64,000 nucleotides of DNA from Pleomorphovibrio marinus. GTDB lineage: Bacteria > Bacteroidota > Bacteroidia > Cytophagales > Cyclobacteriaceae. The DNA lies in contig NZ_QCXY01000001.1 of NCBI RefSeq assembly GCF_003347495.1, positions 248,001 to 312,000 on the forward strand. The letters are read 5' to 3'. This document shows positions 29,210 to 37,856 of the stretch, piece by piece (the stretch's first letter is position 1; each line of letters starts with the position of its first letter). Position numbers and translations under genes: made by a program. Below the pieces are notes generated by a model that searched no databases, was not told where the DNA came from, and saw nothing but the letters and a program-made list of their open reading frames with translations.

Positions 29210-31477
29210 ATGAAAGGCCTATTTACCCTAGTCCTCACCATGTGTATGCACATCGTGATGGCACAAAACGACATCAACAGCATTAGCGGAAAAATAACTG
29301 ACACGGAAAGTGGTGAACCCTTACCAGGGGTTTCGGTTTTTGTACCAGAGCTCAACCGAGGGACGATAACCGACCTAGATGGGTTTTACCGCATTTCAAA
29401 CCTTCCCTCAAGAACCATTACCGTACAGTTTTCTTTTATGGGTTTTGGAACAACGATATCAAAGATAAACCCTTCCAGCTCCACTACCCTTGACATGAGG
29501 CTGGAGGAATCCACCACGTCTATAGATGAGGTAGTGGTGTCTGCGGCATATGTGATGAGTAAAGAAAGTTCCCCGATTTCCATTGAAAAAATCAGCCAAA
29601 CCGATATACTTAAAGCCCCTGCCCCAAGTTTAATGTCGGCCATTGCCAGGACTCCTGGGGTTAATGAAATATCCATGGGCCCGGGCATTAGCAAACCAGT
29701 GGTTCGTGGTCTATCCTTTAGCCGGGTACTTTCCGTATACCAGGGTGCCCGCTTTGAAAACCAACAATGGGGGGCTGATCATGGCCTTGGACTTACCGAA
29801 ACTGGGATTTCAGGTGTGGAATTGATCAAAGGACCTGCTTCTATTATTTACGGTTCGGGTGCCATGGCTGGAGTAGTCAACCTGATCGAAGAGGGTAATG
29901 CACCTGCTGGCCAGGTAATCGGTGATGTCAACCTGAGAGGATATACCAACTCTTTAGGCGGGAGAGTGGATGCAGGGGTAAGAGGATCTTCCCTTGACGG
30001 GTTTAATTGGTCCCTTAGGGCTGCCACCGAATCGCATGCCGATTACTTGGACGGAGACGGTAACACGGTAGGCAATACCAGGTTCAATACCCAAAACATT
30101 AAGGCAGGTGTCGGCCTTGAAAAAAAATGGGGGGACACCAAACTGCGCTATACTTATCTACAACAAAACTTAGGCTTTATTGAGGATGATGAAGTAGATG
30201 GGTTGATCACCAGCAGGAATGACAGAAGCATGCAATTGCCATTTCAGGATGTTCAAGACCACTTTCTTAATTCCGAAACCAATATTTTCATTGGTGAAGA
30301 TAAATTAAAAGTAACTCTAGGTTACCATTGGAACTATAGGCAAGAAATTGAAGACGCTGTGGATGAAGTGGATTTGGGATTGAACCAAAGAAATTTCATG
30401 TATGACATCAAATACTTCAAAGAGCTAAGACCCAACTTGGAAGCTATCTTTGGAGTCCAAGGATTTTACCTTCAAAATGAAAACCAGGATGTGGCTGAAG
30501 AAATCCTGATACCAGATGCCACCAAGGATGATCGCTCCATATATGGCTTGCTCAATTACTCCCGGGATGCCTGGGTGGTGCAAGGCGGCCTGAGGTATGA
30601 TTATAGAAAAGTAGATGCCGACACTCGTGGAGATAAATTCGTGGATTATGGGTTTGAATTGCCCGGAGCACCGGAATCCCGTCAACACAGTGCCACCTTC
30701 GATGGCATCACTGCCAGCGGTGGTGCAACCTTTAGACCATCGGATAGATGGAGGTTTAGGTTGAATCTTGCTTCTGGCTTCAGGGCACCGGATCTCGCCG
30801 AATTATATGCCAATGGACCACACCCGGGTACAGTTAGGTTTGAAGTAGGAAATACCAATTTCATTAGGGAGCAGAATTTCCAGACTGACCTCGGAGTCAG
30901 GTTTAAGACACCAGATTTTTCCCTTGCAGGAGAAGTATTCTATAACCATGTAAACAATTATATTTTCTTTGCTCCTACCGACGAAACTGTTGGAGACTTA
31001 ACGGTTTGGCGTTTTGAGCAGGACAATGCAAGACTGTATGGTGGAGAAGCCTTTCTTGAAATCCACCCCAGTAACACCAAATGGCTGACCGGATCTACTT
31101 CTTACAGTATGGTGATAGGTGAAAGGAGGTCTGACAACACCAACCTCCCTTATATCCCTGCGTTTCGTTGGAACCAAGAGATTAATTTTAATTTTAAGGA
31201 TGCGGGGGGTATCCTCAACCCCTATATAAGCTTGCTAGGTTCATACATTTTTGACCAAAACCGACCTGCAATCTTAGAGGAAGCAACGCCAGGCTACTAT
31301 CTATTGGGTCTCAATATCGGGGGTAGCTTACGTCTAGGTGGACAATTAGTGGATGCTTACATCAGTGGCACCAATCTGTTGAACATTGCTTATTTAGATC
31401 ACATGTCCCTATACCGGCCTTTTGGTATTCACCAAACAGGGCGAAACGTAGCCTTAAACCTCAGGCTCAATTTTTAA
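29210..31477 (+). CDS. TonB-dependent receptor, probably for a metal
   Basis: A 755-residue outer-membrane receptor. It has a short signal peptide (LVLTMCMHIVMA-Q), a CarboxypepD_reg domain (SGKITDTESGEPLPGVSVF), a plug domain (LKAPAPSLMSAIARTPGV, VVRGLSFSRVLSVYQG, VELIKGPASIIYGSGAMAG) and a barrel ending NVALNLRLNF, with a terminal Phe. The plug segment FENQQWGADHGLGLTETG is like the family of small-substrate receptors for metals such as zinc or copper rather than SusC. No SusD partner is present. The His-rich small protein directly upstream supports metal import (inference). A strong terminator follows. Confidence 0.88.
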   Translation: MKGLFTLVLTMCMHIVMAQNDINSISGKITDTESGEPLPGVSVFVPELNRGTITDLDGFYRISNLPSRTITVQFSFMGFGTTISKINPSSSTTLDMRLEESTTSIDEVVVSAAYVMSKESSPISIEKISQTDILKAPAPSLMSAIARTPGVNEISMGPGISKPVVRGLSFSRVLSVYQGARFENQQWGADHGLGLTETGISGVELIKGPASIIYGSGAMAGVVNLIEEGNAPAGQVIGDVNLRGYTNSLGGRVDAGVRGSSLDGFNWSLRAATESHADYLDGDGNTVGNTRFNTQNIKAGVGLEKKWGDTKLRYTYLQQNLGFIEDDEVDGLITSRNDRSMQLPFQDVQDHFLNSETNIFIGEDKLKVTLGYHWNYRQEIEDAVDEVDLGLNQRNFMYDIKYFKELRPNLEAIFGVQGFYLQNENQDVAEEILIPDATKDDRSIYGLLNYSRDAWVVQGGLRYDYRKVDADTRGDKFVDYGFELPGAPESRQHSATFDGITASGGATFRPSDRWRFRLNLASGFRAPDLAELYANGPHPGTVRFEVGNTNFIREQNFQTDLGVRFKTPDFSLAGEVFYNHVNNYIFFAPTDETVGDLTVWRFEQDNARLYGGEAFLEIHPSNTKWLTGSTSYSMVIGERRSDNTNLPYIPAFRWNQEINFNFKDAGGILNPYISLLGSYIFDQNRPAILEEATPGYYLLGLNIGGSLRLGGQLVDAYISGTNLLNIAYLDHMSLYRPFGIHQTGRNVALNLRLNF

Positions 31478-31497
31478 TCTCGCTTAAACTTCATTCT

Positions 31498-31531
31498 AAG
31501 GGTAGGCTTGTTATAAGCCTACCCTTTTTTT
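31498..31531 (+). terminator. Rho-independent terminator after the TonB receptor
   Basis: AAGGGTAGGCTT (31498-31509) pairs perfectly with AAGCCTACCCTT (31515-31526) around a 5-base loop, followed by a run of T. It lies 20 bp after the stop. Confidence 0.9.
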
Positions 31532-31581
31532 ATATATTTAAGCCAAATCCGGGTCAAGTCCTCAATGACTTCTCTATAGGT

Positions 31582-32988
31582 ATGATGCATCGGTTTTCAC
31601 TGGTTTTTTCAAAGTTGTTTAGGTCTTGGGTACCTGATGCCTTCGTTTTTGCCCTTTCGCTAACAATCCTTTGTGTAATAGTGGTATGGGCAGTTACGGA
31701 GGCCTCCTTTTTGGAAATAATTACTGCTTGGTACACAGGTTTCTGGGACTTGCTGGAATTTGGTATGCAAATGGTGCTGATTCTGGTTACTGGATATGCC
31801 ATTGCCCTATCTGGGCCATTCCAGAAGTTGATAAATAGGCTTGCCCAACACGTGCATACACCCATTCGGGTATATGGTACAGTAATGTTGGTCGGGGCGA
31901 TATTGAGCTTTGTAAGTTGGAGCTGGGTAGTTGTTACGGCCATTTTTGCCAGGCAATTGGCCGAGCGAGTAAATGGGGTAGATTACCCTTATTTGGTGGC
32001 CTGCGTATACCTCACCTTTCATGGTTGGGTAGGAGGTTTTTCCAGTACCATTCCCCTTTTGCTCAATACTCCGGATAACTTCCTCATACAGCAGGGTATC
32101 TTGCAGGAAACCATCCCTACCTCGAGTACCTTACTGACTCCCTTAAATGCGGCCTTTGTTGTTTTTATTTTACTTGCACCCCCAATACTGATGGTATTGT
32201 TTAGACCAAGACGTAATCCGGTTACTTTGGACTCCCTTTTACTGAACAAAGGGGGAGAAAATAAGGAAGAAAAGTCCGTGGAGGAGGAAGCTTTGAAAAC
32301 GAGAAACACACCTCCTTTACCCTCCGATCGGTTTAACCATTCTGTATGGCTTCTTTTTCCTGTAGTTGGAATGGGCTTTGTTTTCCTGTTTCATCACTTT
32401 TACCAAAATGGGTTTTCCTTGGATCTTTCTATCATGATCTTTTCTTTTCTAATCGTCGGGATGGCCCTTCATCAAACTCCAATGAGATATGTGTTAGCTA
32501 TGAAAAAAGCCTCCTCAAATGTTTCTGGAATCATCTTTCAATACCCCTTTTATGCTGGGATTATGGGGATCATGTTATATACTGGTTTGGGAGATAAGGT
32601 AGGAGAAGGCTTAGCTGAACTGGCCACTATTGCTACCTATCCTGCCTATTCCTTTTTTGCTGGAGCTATCGTCAATTTTGCTATACCCTCTGCTGGGGGA
32701 GAGTTTGCGGTTTTGGCCCCAGGAATTGTGGTGGCCATAAAGGAGCTAAGCACAGGAATGCCAGATACCAAACAAACGGAGATGATTGCTAGAGGTGCTA
32801 TGGCGATTGCTTACGGGGAATCATTGACAAATCTGTTACAGCCTTTTTTCCTGCTTACCATTACTCCTGTAATGTTTCATGGGGTGAACATCCAAATCCG
32901 TGATGTACTTGGGTTTCTCTTTATCCCATTCCTGATTTACTTAGTTATAGAGTTGCTGATGGTTAGTTACCTGCCTATGCAATTGTAG
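31582..32988 (+). CDS. short-chain fatty acid transporter, AtoE family
   Basis: A 468-residue inner-membrane protein with about twelve membrane segments, of the AtoE/short-chain fatty acid transporter family (PF02667). Characteristic stretches are WYTGFWDLLEFGMQMVLILV, SFVSWSWVVVTAIFARQLA, YPYLVACVYLTFHGWVGG and NFAIPSAGGEFAVLAPGIV. A hydrophilic loop near residues 210-250 (GGENKEEKSVEEE) is unusually charged. It is thought to import short-chain acids such as butyrate or acetoacetate. No fatty-acid enzymes lie beside it, and it follows a terminator, so it has its own promoter. Confidence 0.92.
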   Translation: MMHRFSLVFSKLFRSWVPDAFVFALSLTILCVIVVWAVTEASFLEIITAWYTGFWDLLEFGMQMVLILVTGYAIALSGPFQKLINRLAQHVHTPIRVYGTVMLVGAILSFVSWSWVVVTAIFARQLAERVNGVDYPYLVACVYLTFHGWVGGFSSTIPLLLNTPDNFLIQQGILQETIPTSSTLLTPLNAAFVVFILLAPPILMVLFRPRRNPVTLDSLLLNKGGENKEEKSVEEEALKTRNTPPLPSDRFNHSVWLLFPVVGMGFVFLFHHFYQNGFSLDLSIMIFSFLIVGMALHQTPMRYVLAMKKASSNVSGIIFQYPFYAGIMGIMLYTGLGDKVGEGLAELATIATYPAYSFFAGAIVNFAIPSAGGEFAVLAPGIVVAIKELSTGMPDTKQTEMIARGAMAIAYGESLTNLLQPFFLLTITPVMFHGVNIQIRDVLGFLFIPFLIYLVIELLMVSYLPMQL

Positions 32989-33179
32989 TTTTGTTTCGGA
33001 TATTTTGCTCTTTTGATTTCCATATCTTTCAATCCTCCGGCAGTTGGAACACATTTACCATTATTTAGAAAATAATTACTACTCGTCGCCGAGGGATTTT
33101 TAGGATGTTTGTGCAAATGAGGGTATCACTTGATATAATGAGGTAAATAGAAACTTCATGTCATTCGAAAGGAGAGTTT
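32989..33179. other. intergenic stretch without a gene
   Basis: These 191 bases separate the fatty acid transporter from the minus-strand repeat array. No gene, terminator or promoter motif was recognised. Confidence 0.5.
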
Positions 33180-33501
33180 CATAAGATTATAATTTGTTTT
33201 TTAAAGGACATTTAGCCTGCCCCGAACTCGCTTCGGGGAACTCGCTTCGGGGGAATCTCGCATCTCCCCGATAGCTATCGGGGCATCCCAGTGTGTGACG
33301 TGCTCGTCATGCCTGCCTGCCGTCCAGGCAGGCTCGATTTGATGTGTTTATATTTTCTTTTCAATGGCCACATAGCCTGCCCCTGCCTGCCCCGAACTTG
33401 TTTCGGGGGACTCGCTTCGGGGGAATCTCGCCATGATAATCATCCCTCCGTGCGTCGCTTGCGTCATGCCCTGACTGCCGTCAGGACAGGCTCGATTTCA
33501 T
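33180..33501 (-). repeat. tandem array of two large repeat units on the minus strand
   Basis: Read on the minus strand, unit 1 begins ATGAAATCGAGCC at 33501 and unit 2 begins ATCAAATCGAGCC at 33343, with the first codon mutated from ATG to ATC. Unit 2 ends AAATTATAATCTT before ATGAAA at 33182. That ATG opens only 8 codons and no gene, so this array is not coupled to a coding sequence. Both units carry palindromic inserts: CCTGCCT/AGGCAGG or CTGACGG/CCGTCAG, CCCCGATAGCTATCGGGG (33266-33283), and CCCCGAA/TTCGGGG. Confidence 0.85.
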
Positions 33502-33849
33502 AAAAAACTAAATCCTGGGAATTCGCAAATTTTGTTAAGGGTTCGGTACAAGATTTTTTAATGTTAACTGGTGAAACACGTTTTTTTATATCAATGAAGT
33601 GAGGCCTGCTGAAAATAGGTCTCTCACTTTGGAATAGGATATTAAATCGAACAGGACCCCATCACCTCATCCAGAGGAATGCTCCGGTAGCTCGGGAGAG
33701 CAGAATGGGCTTCCCCAAATAAAAATCCATTTAACCATAAGGTGGGAAAAATCCCCTTTCCCGAATTTCAGCTTTAATCTACATAGCCAACTAAATAGTC
33801 TATGTCCAAAACTTGGAACGATATATGAGCTGCACTTCAAAAAAAAATT
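33502..33849. other. intergenic region upstream of the DUF421 pair
   Basis: No gene was recognised. AAGTGAG (33597-33603) and CTCACTT (near 33623-33629) form a 7-bp inverted repeat with an inner CCT/AGG pair, without a T-run. The promoter of the DUF421 genes must lie here. Confidence 0.5.
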
Positions 33850-34428
33850 ATGGAACCTAGATTTAGGGATGAGATCGTTCTTTGGGACTGGCATAGAATT
33901 TTGATAGGGGACGCCCCGGCTATTTTTCTTGTAGAGGTCTTCATTCGTACGGCAGTCATCTACTTGTGTTTAGTGGTGAGCATTAGAATTATGGGTAAAA
34001 GAATGGGAGGCATGCTTTCCTTGTCAGAGCTGGCCGTGATGATTACCCTAGGTGCTTTTGTTGCAGTTCCTATGCAGCTTCAGGATAGGGGCTTGCTATT
34101 TGGGATCACCGCCTTTATGGTAGCTATATTTTTTCAGAGGGGAATAAGTTATATAGGAATAAAAAGTTCAAAGTTTGAAAACATCACCAAAGGCAGGTGC
34201 AAAATGCTGGTAAAGGATGGCAAGCCCCAAAAAGATGCCTTAAAAAATGCGAGAATTTCCAAAAACCAGCTTTTTGCCTTATTAAGAAATGAAGGTATTA
34301 CCCATTTAGGAGAGGTAAAACGTATGTATCTGGAGGCGGCAGGAATGGTCTCTATCTACAAAAATAAGGGAAATAGTACAGGGCAATCGATAGTACCTTC
34401 TCAAACCACAAAAATCAATCTCACATGA
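33850..34428 (+). CDS. DUF421/YetF-family membrane protein
   Basis: A 192-residue protein of the YetF/DUF421 family. It has three membrane segments in the first 110 residues (IRTAVIYLCLVVSIRIMGKRMGGMLSLSELAVMITLGAF can be followed from about 35 to 75). A cytoplasmic YetF domain with the typical CKMLVKDGKPQKDALKNARIS and LRNEGITHLGEVKRMYLEA strands comes after. The next gene, 34425, is a related protein, and the two overlap by 4 bases. Bacillus YetF proteins influence spore stability, but in most bacteria the role is unknown. Confidence 0.9.
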   Translation: MEPRFRDEIVLWDWHRILIGDAPAIFLVEVFIRTAVIYLCLVVSIRIMGKRMGGMLSLSELAVMITLGAFVAVPMQLQDRGLLFGITAFMVAIFFQRGISYIGIKSSKFENITKGRCKMLVKDGKPQKDALKNARISKNQLFALLRNEGITHLGEVKRMYLEAAGMVSIYKNKGNSTGQSIVPSQTTKINLT

Positions 34429-35141
34429 TACAATCGGTCTTTTTGGAAATCTCCTTGGATGACTACAGCCGGATAATATTTGGAGAAGGTGTAGATGCCT
34501 GGTTTATCCTAGAAATAATCTTTAGGACCCTCTTTGTATACCTTTTGCTAATTGTTGCCATGCGTGCCATGGGCACGCGAATGTCCTCCCAGCTGAGCCG
34601 TCTTGAACTTATTTCTTTGGTTTGTCTGGCTGCAGCTATTGGTGTACCTGTGCTGGGAACCATGGAGGGTTTGCTACCAGGACTGATTATCGCAATAATC
34701 GTGGTAGTATCCCAACGCGTCATTTCCCATCAGCACCTTAGTAATGAAAAGCTGGAAAAACAGATGTTAGGGGATTTGGAGATATTGGTAGAAGATGGAG
34801 TCTATCAATTAAGCGCAATGAGAAGGGCTACGGTTTCTAAGGACAGGTTAAATGCACAATTACGTTCCGAGGGGATCTACCATACAGGACAAGTATCCAA
34901 ATTGATCATAGAAGCGAACGGCTCCTTTTCCCTGGTAAAGAAAGGGCGTCCTATGCCAGGGCTACCCGTTATACCCGACTTCGATAAAGAGTTTGAGGAA
35001 GAGGTCTTTAAATTTCCAGGGGATAAAGCCTGTACCACTTGTGGTAAGGTCCGAGCTTCTCAAGAAAATACATCTTGTGGACATTGCAATAAAACCACCT
35101 CCTGGATGAGCGCGGTGTTGCTCAAAACAGAAAATTCATAA
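34425..35141 (+). CDS. DUF421/YetF-family protein with C-terminal zinc-ribbon-like tail
   Basis: A 238-residue paralogue of the preceding protein. It has the three membrane segments and the YetF cytoplasmic domain (ILVEDGVYQLSAMRRATVS, LRSEGIYHTGQVSKLIIEANG). Its distinguishing feature is the C-terminal tail with Cys203-x2-Cys206 and Cys218-x2-Cys221. This four-cysteine pattern would hold zinc. The first DUF421 protein lacks it. The two proteins probably form a hetero-oligomer (inference). A stretch of about 200 bases without a gene follows. Confidence 0.88.
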   Translation: MIQSVFLEISLDDYSRIIFGEGVDAWFILEIIFRTLFVYLLLIVAMRAMGTRMSSQLSRLELISLVCLAAAIGVPVLGTMEGLLPGLIIAIIVVVSQRVISHQHLSNEKLEKQMLGDLEILVEDGVYQLSAMRRATVSKDRLNAQLRSEGIYHTGQVSKLIIEANGSFSLVKKGRPMPGLPVIPDFDKEFEEEVFKFPGDKACTTCGKVRASQENTSCGHCNKTTSWMSAVLLKTENS

Positions 35142-35344
35142 AATCATGGCGGAAAATGTGAGAATTTAGCACCGAATTTGAGGATTTTTTGAAATCAACA
35201 AAAAAATTATCTTAATTTTAAGCAAGAGGACTTTTGCCAAAACGGTTGTCTATATCCATAGTGGATAAACCTGAATTTCAGCCTAGTTCTTATGTAATTA
35301 GAGTTTAACCTTCTAATGAAGTAATTTAACCAAAATTATTTTAT

Positions 35345-35689
35345 ATGCTCAACCTTTCCGAACTCATCAACACCCTTAAAAAATTGATTGAAATCAGGAT
35401 AAAAATCCTGTTGGAAGAAATTAAGGACGATTTAAGTACCATTTTTACCAGAGTGGTGGTATTGGTGTTTATGGTTTTGACCTCTCTTTTCATATTGCTT
35501 TTCGGAAGTATTGCCTTAGCCTTCTATTTCGCAGTTTTGATGGAAAGTACTCATGCTGGCTTCCTTATGGTGGGTGGGATCTATTTATTCATCCTTCTGA
35601 TATTATTCTTGATCAGGAATTCCTTTTCCCTGCAATCCAGCCTTAAGCGAAGTTTGACTAGTTTTTTGTTTATATTTAAGAGAAAGTAA
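35345..35689 (+). CDS. small two-segment membrane protein, phage-holin-III/YqjE-like
   Basis: A 114-residue protein. An amphipathic N-terminal helix (LSELINTLKKLIEIRIKILLEEIKDDLSTIF) is followed by two membrane segments (VVVLVFMVLTSLFILLFGSIALAFYFAVLM and GFLMVGGIYLFILLILFLI). It ends with a basic tail. This is the layout of the PF07332 family (phage holin superfamily III, YqjE of Enterobacteria). A YqjD-like small protein follows 11 bp downstream, as in other bacteria. The role of these pairs is poorly understood; YqjD in E. coli associates with ribosomes at the membrane. Confidence 0.82.
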   Translation: MLNLSELINTLKKLIEIRIKILLEEIKDDLSTIFTRVVVLVFMVLTSLFILLFGSIALAFYFAVLMESTHAGFLMVGGIYLFILLILFLIRNSFSLQSSLKRSLTSFLFIFKRK

Positions 35690-35700
35690 GCCCCATTTAA

Positions 35701-36042
35701 ATGGATCAAATTGAACTTCACAAGCAATCCCAAGAATTGGAGCAAACCCTCCAAAAGCAAATGGAACTTTTGAAAAAAGACTCCGATGTTTACCTCAAAG
35801 TGGCTGGTGCTGCATTGGCGGCAGGTATTTTAGGTTATGGATTTGTTAAATTAACTGGTAAATCAGCCCCTGAAAAACCCAAAAAGAAAAAAAAGAAGAA
35901 AAAGAAAAAAGGGAAAAAGGGATTTTCCATTTGGGGAAACATCAGAGAAAGGCTATTCTGGGTGATAATGGACTTCCTGAAAAAGAGATTCCTCGCCTAC
36001 ATGTCCATGAAAATGCAGTCTGGTGGTGAAAAAGAAAAATAA
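35701..36042 (+). CDS. small membrane protein with a poly-lysine tract
   Basis: A 113-residue protein. An N-terminal coiled coil of about 40 residues (QSQELEQTLQKQMELLKKDS) is followed by a glycine-rich membrane segment (LKVAGAALAAGILGYGFVKL). Then comes an exceptionally basic tract of about 14 lysines with one glycine, and a C-terminal amphipathic helix. It belongs beside the holin-like gene. The lysine tract is coded largely by AAA and AAG runs, which could promote ribosome slippage. The poly-lysine stretch could bind RNA or membrane phospholipids (inference). The end overlaps the next gene by 20 bases. Confidence 0.78.
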   Translation: MDQIELHKQSQELEQTLQKQMELLKKDSDVYLKVAGAALAAGILGYGFVKLTGKSAPEKPKKKKKKKKKKGKKGFSIWGNIRERLFWVIMDFLKKRFLAYMSMKMQSGGEKEK

Positions 36043-36805
36043 GGCAGTTTCCGGAATTTTAAAAGGCCTACATGCCTCTGGTAGCAAAGGGGTAGCTCTG
36101 TTGGTAGATCCCGATAAAGAAAATGCATTACGGGAACTCAAAAACTTGTATAGCAAGACTAGCCTGCCAGAACCGGACATTTTCTTGATTGGAGGTAGTT
36201 TTATCAGCACAGGGAATATTGCTGAAACAGTGGATTCCCTTTCAGAAAATTTTCCAAGGGTTCCCAAAGTATTATTCCCTGGTAGCGTCCTCCAGTTGTG
36301 CGAAAACGCGGATGGCATCCTATTCCTTTCCCTAATTTCTGGCAGAAACCCCGAACTACTTATTGGCCAACATGTGCTTGCCGCTCCGCAGTTGTCCCGT
36401 TCTGATTTAGAGGTATTGCCCACGGGTTACCTTCAGATTGAGGGTGGTAAACTCACCAGTGCCAATTACATCAGCCAATCCATACCCATACCTAGAGATA
36501 AGCCCGATCTTGCCTTGGCAACAGCCATGGCGGGACAGTTTTTGGGGTTAAAATATTTTTACCTTGAAGCAGGAAGTGGTGCTTTACAGCCTGTTCCTCC
36601 TGCCATGATTTCCTTGCTAAAAAAAGGGTTAAAAGCCCCACTTATAGTTGGAGGTGGTATAAACTCTGTTCAAAAAGCCAAGGATGCTTGCAGTGCAGGG
36701 GCCGACCTTATCGTCATTGGAAATGAGGTGGAAAAAAACCCCGACTTTATCGTCGAGGTCTTACATCACTTAAGGGTTTATAACCTATCCCTGAACGTTA
36801 ATTAA
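36023..36805 (+). CDS. geranylgeranylglyceryl phosphate synthase family protein (GGGPS/PcrB)
   Basis: A 260-residue TIM-barrel enzyme of the GGGPS/PcrB family; GTG at 36023 is the likely start, with 36026 also possible. Diagnostic blocks are VALLVDPDKEN, LIGGSFIS, VLFPGSVLQL, FYLEAGSGA, VGGGINSVQKAKDA and VIGNEVEKNP. They hold the glycerol-1-phosphate phosphate and catalytic residues. The enzyme joins a polyprenyl diphosphate to sn-glycerol-1-phosphate to make an ether lipid precursor. This is the first step of archaeal membrane lipids; bacterial members have shorter or unknown products. A glycerol-1-phosphate dehydrogenase homologue lies at 59537. Confidence 0.92.
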   Translation: MVKKKNKAVSGILKGLHASGSKGVALLVDPDKENALRELKNLYSKTSLPEPDIFLIGGSFISTGNIAETVDSLSENFPRVPKVLFPGSVLQLCENADGILFLSLISGRNPELLIGQHVLAAPQLSRSDLEVLPTGYLQIEGGKLTSANYISQSIPIPRDKPDLALATAMAGQFLGLKYFYLEAGSGALQPVPPAMISLLKKGLKAPLIVGGGINSVQKAKDACSAGADLIVIGNEVEKNPDFIVEVLHHLRVYNLSLNVN

Positions 36806-37717
36806 GGACTCCCTTCTACGCATTTTGCCAGCGGGCAACCCATACATCATCTTAAATCGGCGACAGAAATATGCTGTATCCTTATAGCCAACCTCTTTCC
36901 CGATGTCCCTAATACTTTTCTTGGTGGTTCTCAAAAGCTCTACCGCTGCCTCCATCCTTTGGTATTCAATGTAATCCTGGGGATTGATTCCAGTCAACAT
37001 CTTGAAATATTGCCCCACATAATCTTCCGAAACATTGGCAACCTTGGCAAGCACCTTATTGGAAAGGTCTCCTCCAATATTCTTTTTGATGTAATTAAAC
37101 ATGTCGATGAGCCTTGGATCCTTAAAGTAGGTGCTATTAGTGGATAACTCCTCCACAAACAACCTGTTTTTAAGGATATGGCGAACAATCTCCACCACTA
37201 GCAACTCGGTGTAGAGCTTCATGACTCTTTCCTTACCGGGGGTGTTTTGCTCAGACTCTTTTACGATATCCTCCAATACTGATGCAACCCTGTCATTAAA
37301 CCGGATAACGAAAGGTGGTATACCCAAAGAATTGAAAAAATTAACTACGTCAAAAACCTTTGCTTCAAAGGAAACCGTTGAAATACAGTCATCATCCAGG
37401 TTTTTGATCTCCTTAAAACTAATGGTTTGCAAGTATTTCTTTTTGTTCTCCAAAAAAACTTCATTGGGAGCCTCGTTCCTTTTAGTGACCGTTCCAAAAG
37501 ATACCCTTGTTTGTCTGCCCGCAGGAAGAAAAAGAATTTCCCCCTCATTTACAGCCTCTTGATCCTCCCCAAAGGTCAATGAGCCCCTGTGCAATAAAAT
37601 GGCAGTGTTTTCTGAGTCTACGTAGTCGACAACGGAAACGGGTCTCTCTATCTTGAAGTTGTTCCCCCGTAAATACCGTACGCCAACAGATTCTATTACT
37701 TTATTGTAATATTCCAT
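36785..37717 (-). CDS. AraC-family transcriptional regulator
   Basis: A 310-residue regulator. The N-terminal part (to about 195) is an uncharacterised ligand-binding-like domain. The C-terminus has the two-helix-turn-helix AraC DNA-binding domain (NKVLAKVANVSEDYVGQYFKMLTGINPQDYIEYQRMEAAVELL; DIGKEVGYKDTAYFCRRFKMMYGLPAGKMR). Its 3' end overlaps the end of the GGGPS gene by 21 bases, tail to tail. It is divergent from nothing close; the next minus-strand gene is an acyl-CoA dehydrogenase upstream. The effector is unknown. Confidence 0.9.
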   Translation of the reverse strand: MEYYNKVIESVGVRYLRGNNFKIERPVSVVDYVDSENTAILLHRGSLTFGEDQEAVNEGEILFLPAGRQTRVSFGTVTKRNEAPNEVFLENKKKYLQTISFKEIKNLDDDCISTVSFEAKVFDVVNFFNSLGIPPFVIRFNDRVASVLEDIVKESEQNTPGKERVMKLYTELLVVEIVRHILKNRLFVEELSTNSTYFKDPRLIDMFNYIKKNIGGDLSNKVLAKVANVSEDYVGQYFKMLTGINPQDYIEYQRMEAAVELLRTTKKSIRDIGKEVGYKDTAYFCRRFKMMYGLPAGKMRRRESLINVQG

Positions 37718-37856
37718 GATGGGTGCATTTAGGTTTTTTTTGTTAAAAGTATGTCTTTTTTCTAAATTATAAAGACAATATTAGATAAAAATTTAAAAAA
37801 AACTGATTTACGATAGTAAAAGCATTATACTCAAAAAAAAATAGACCTAAATTCAA

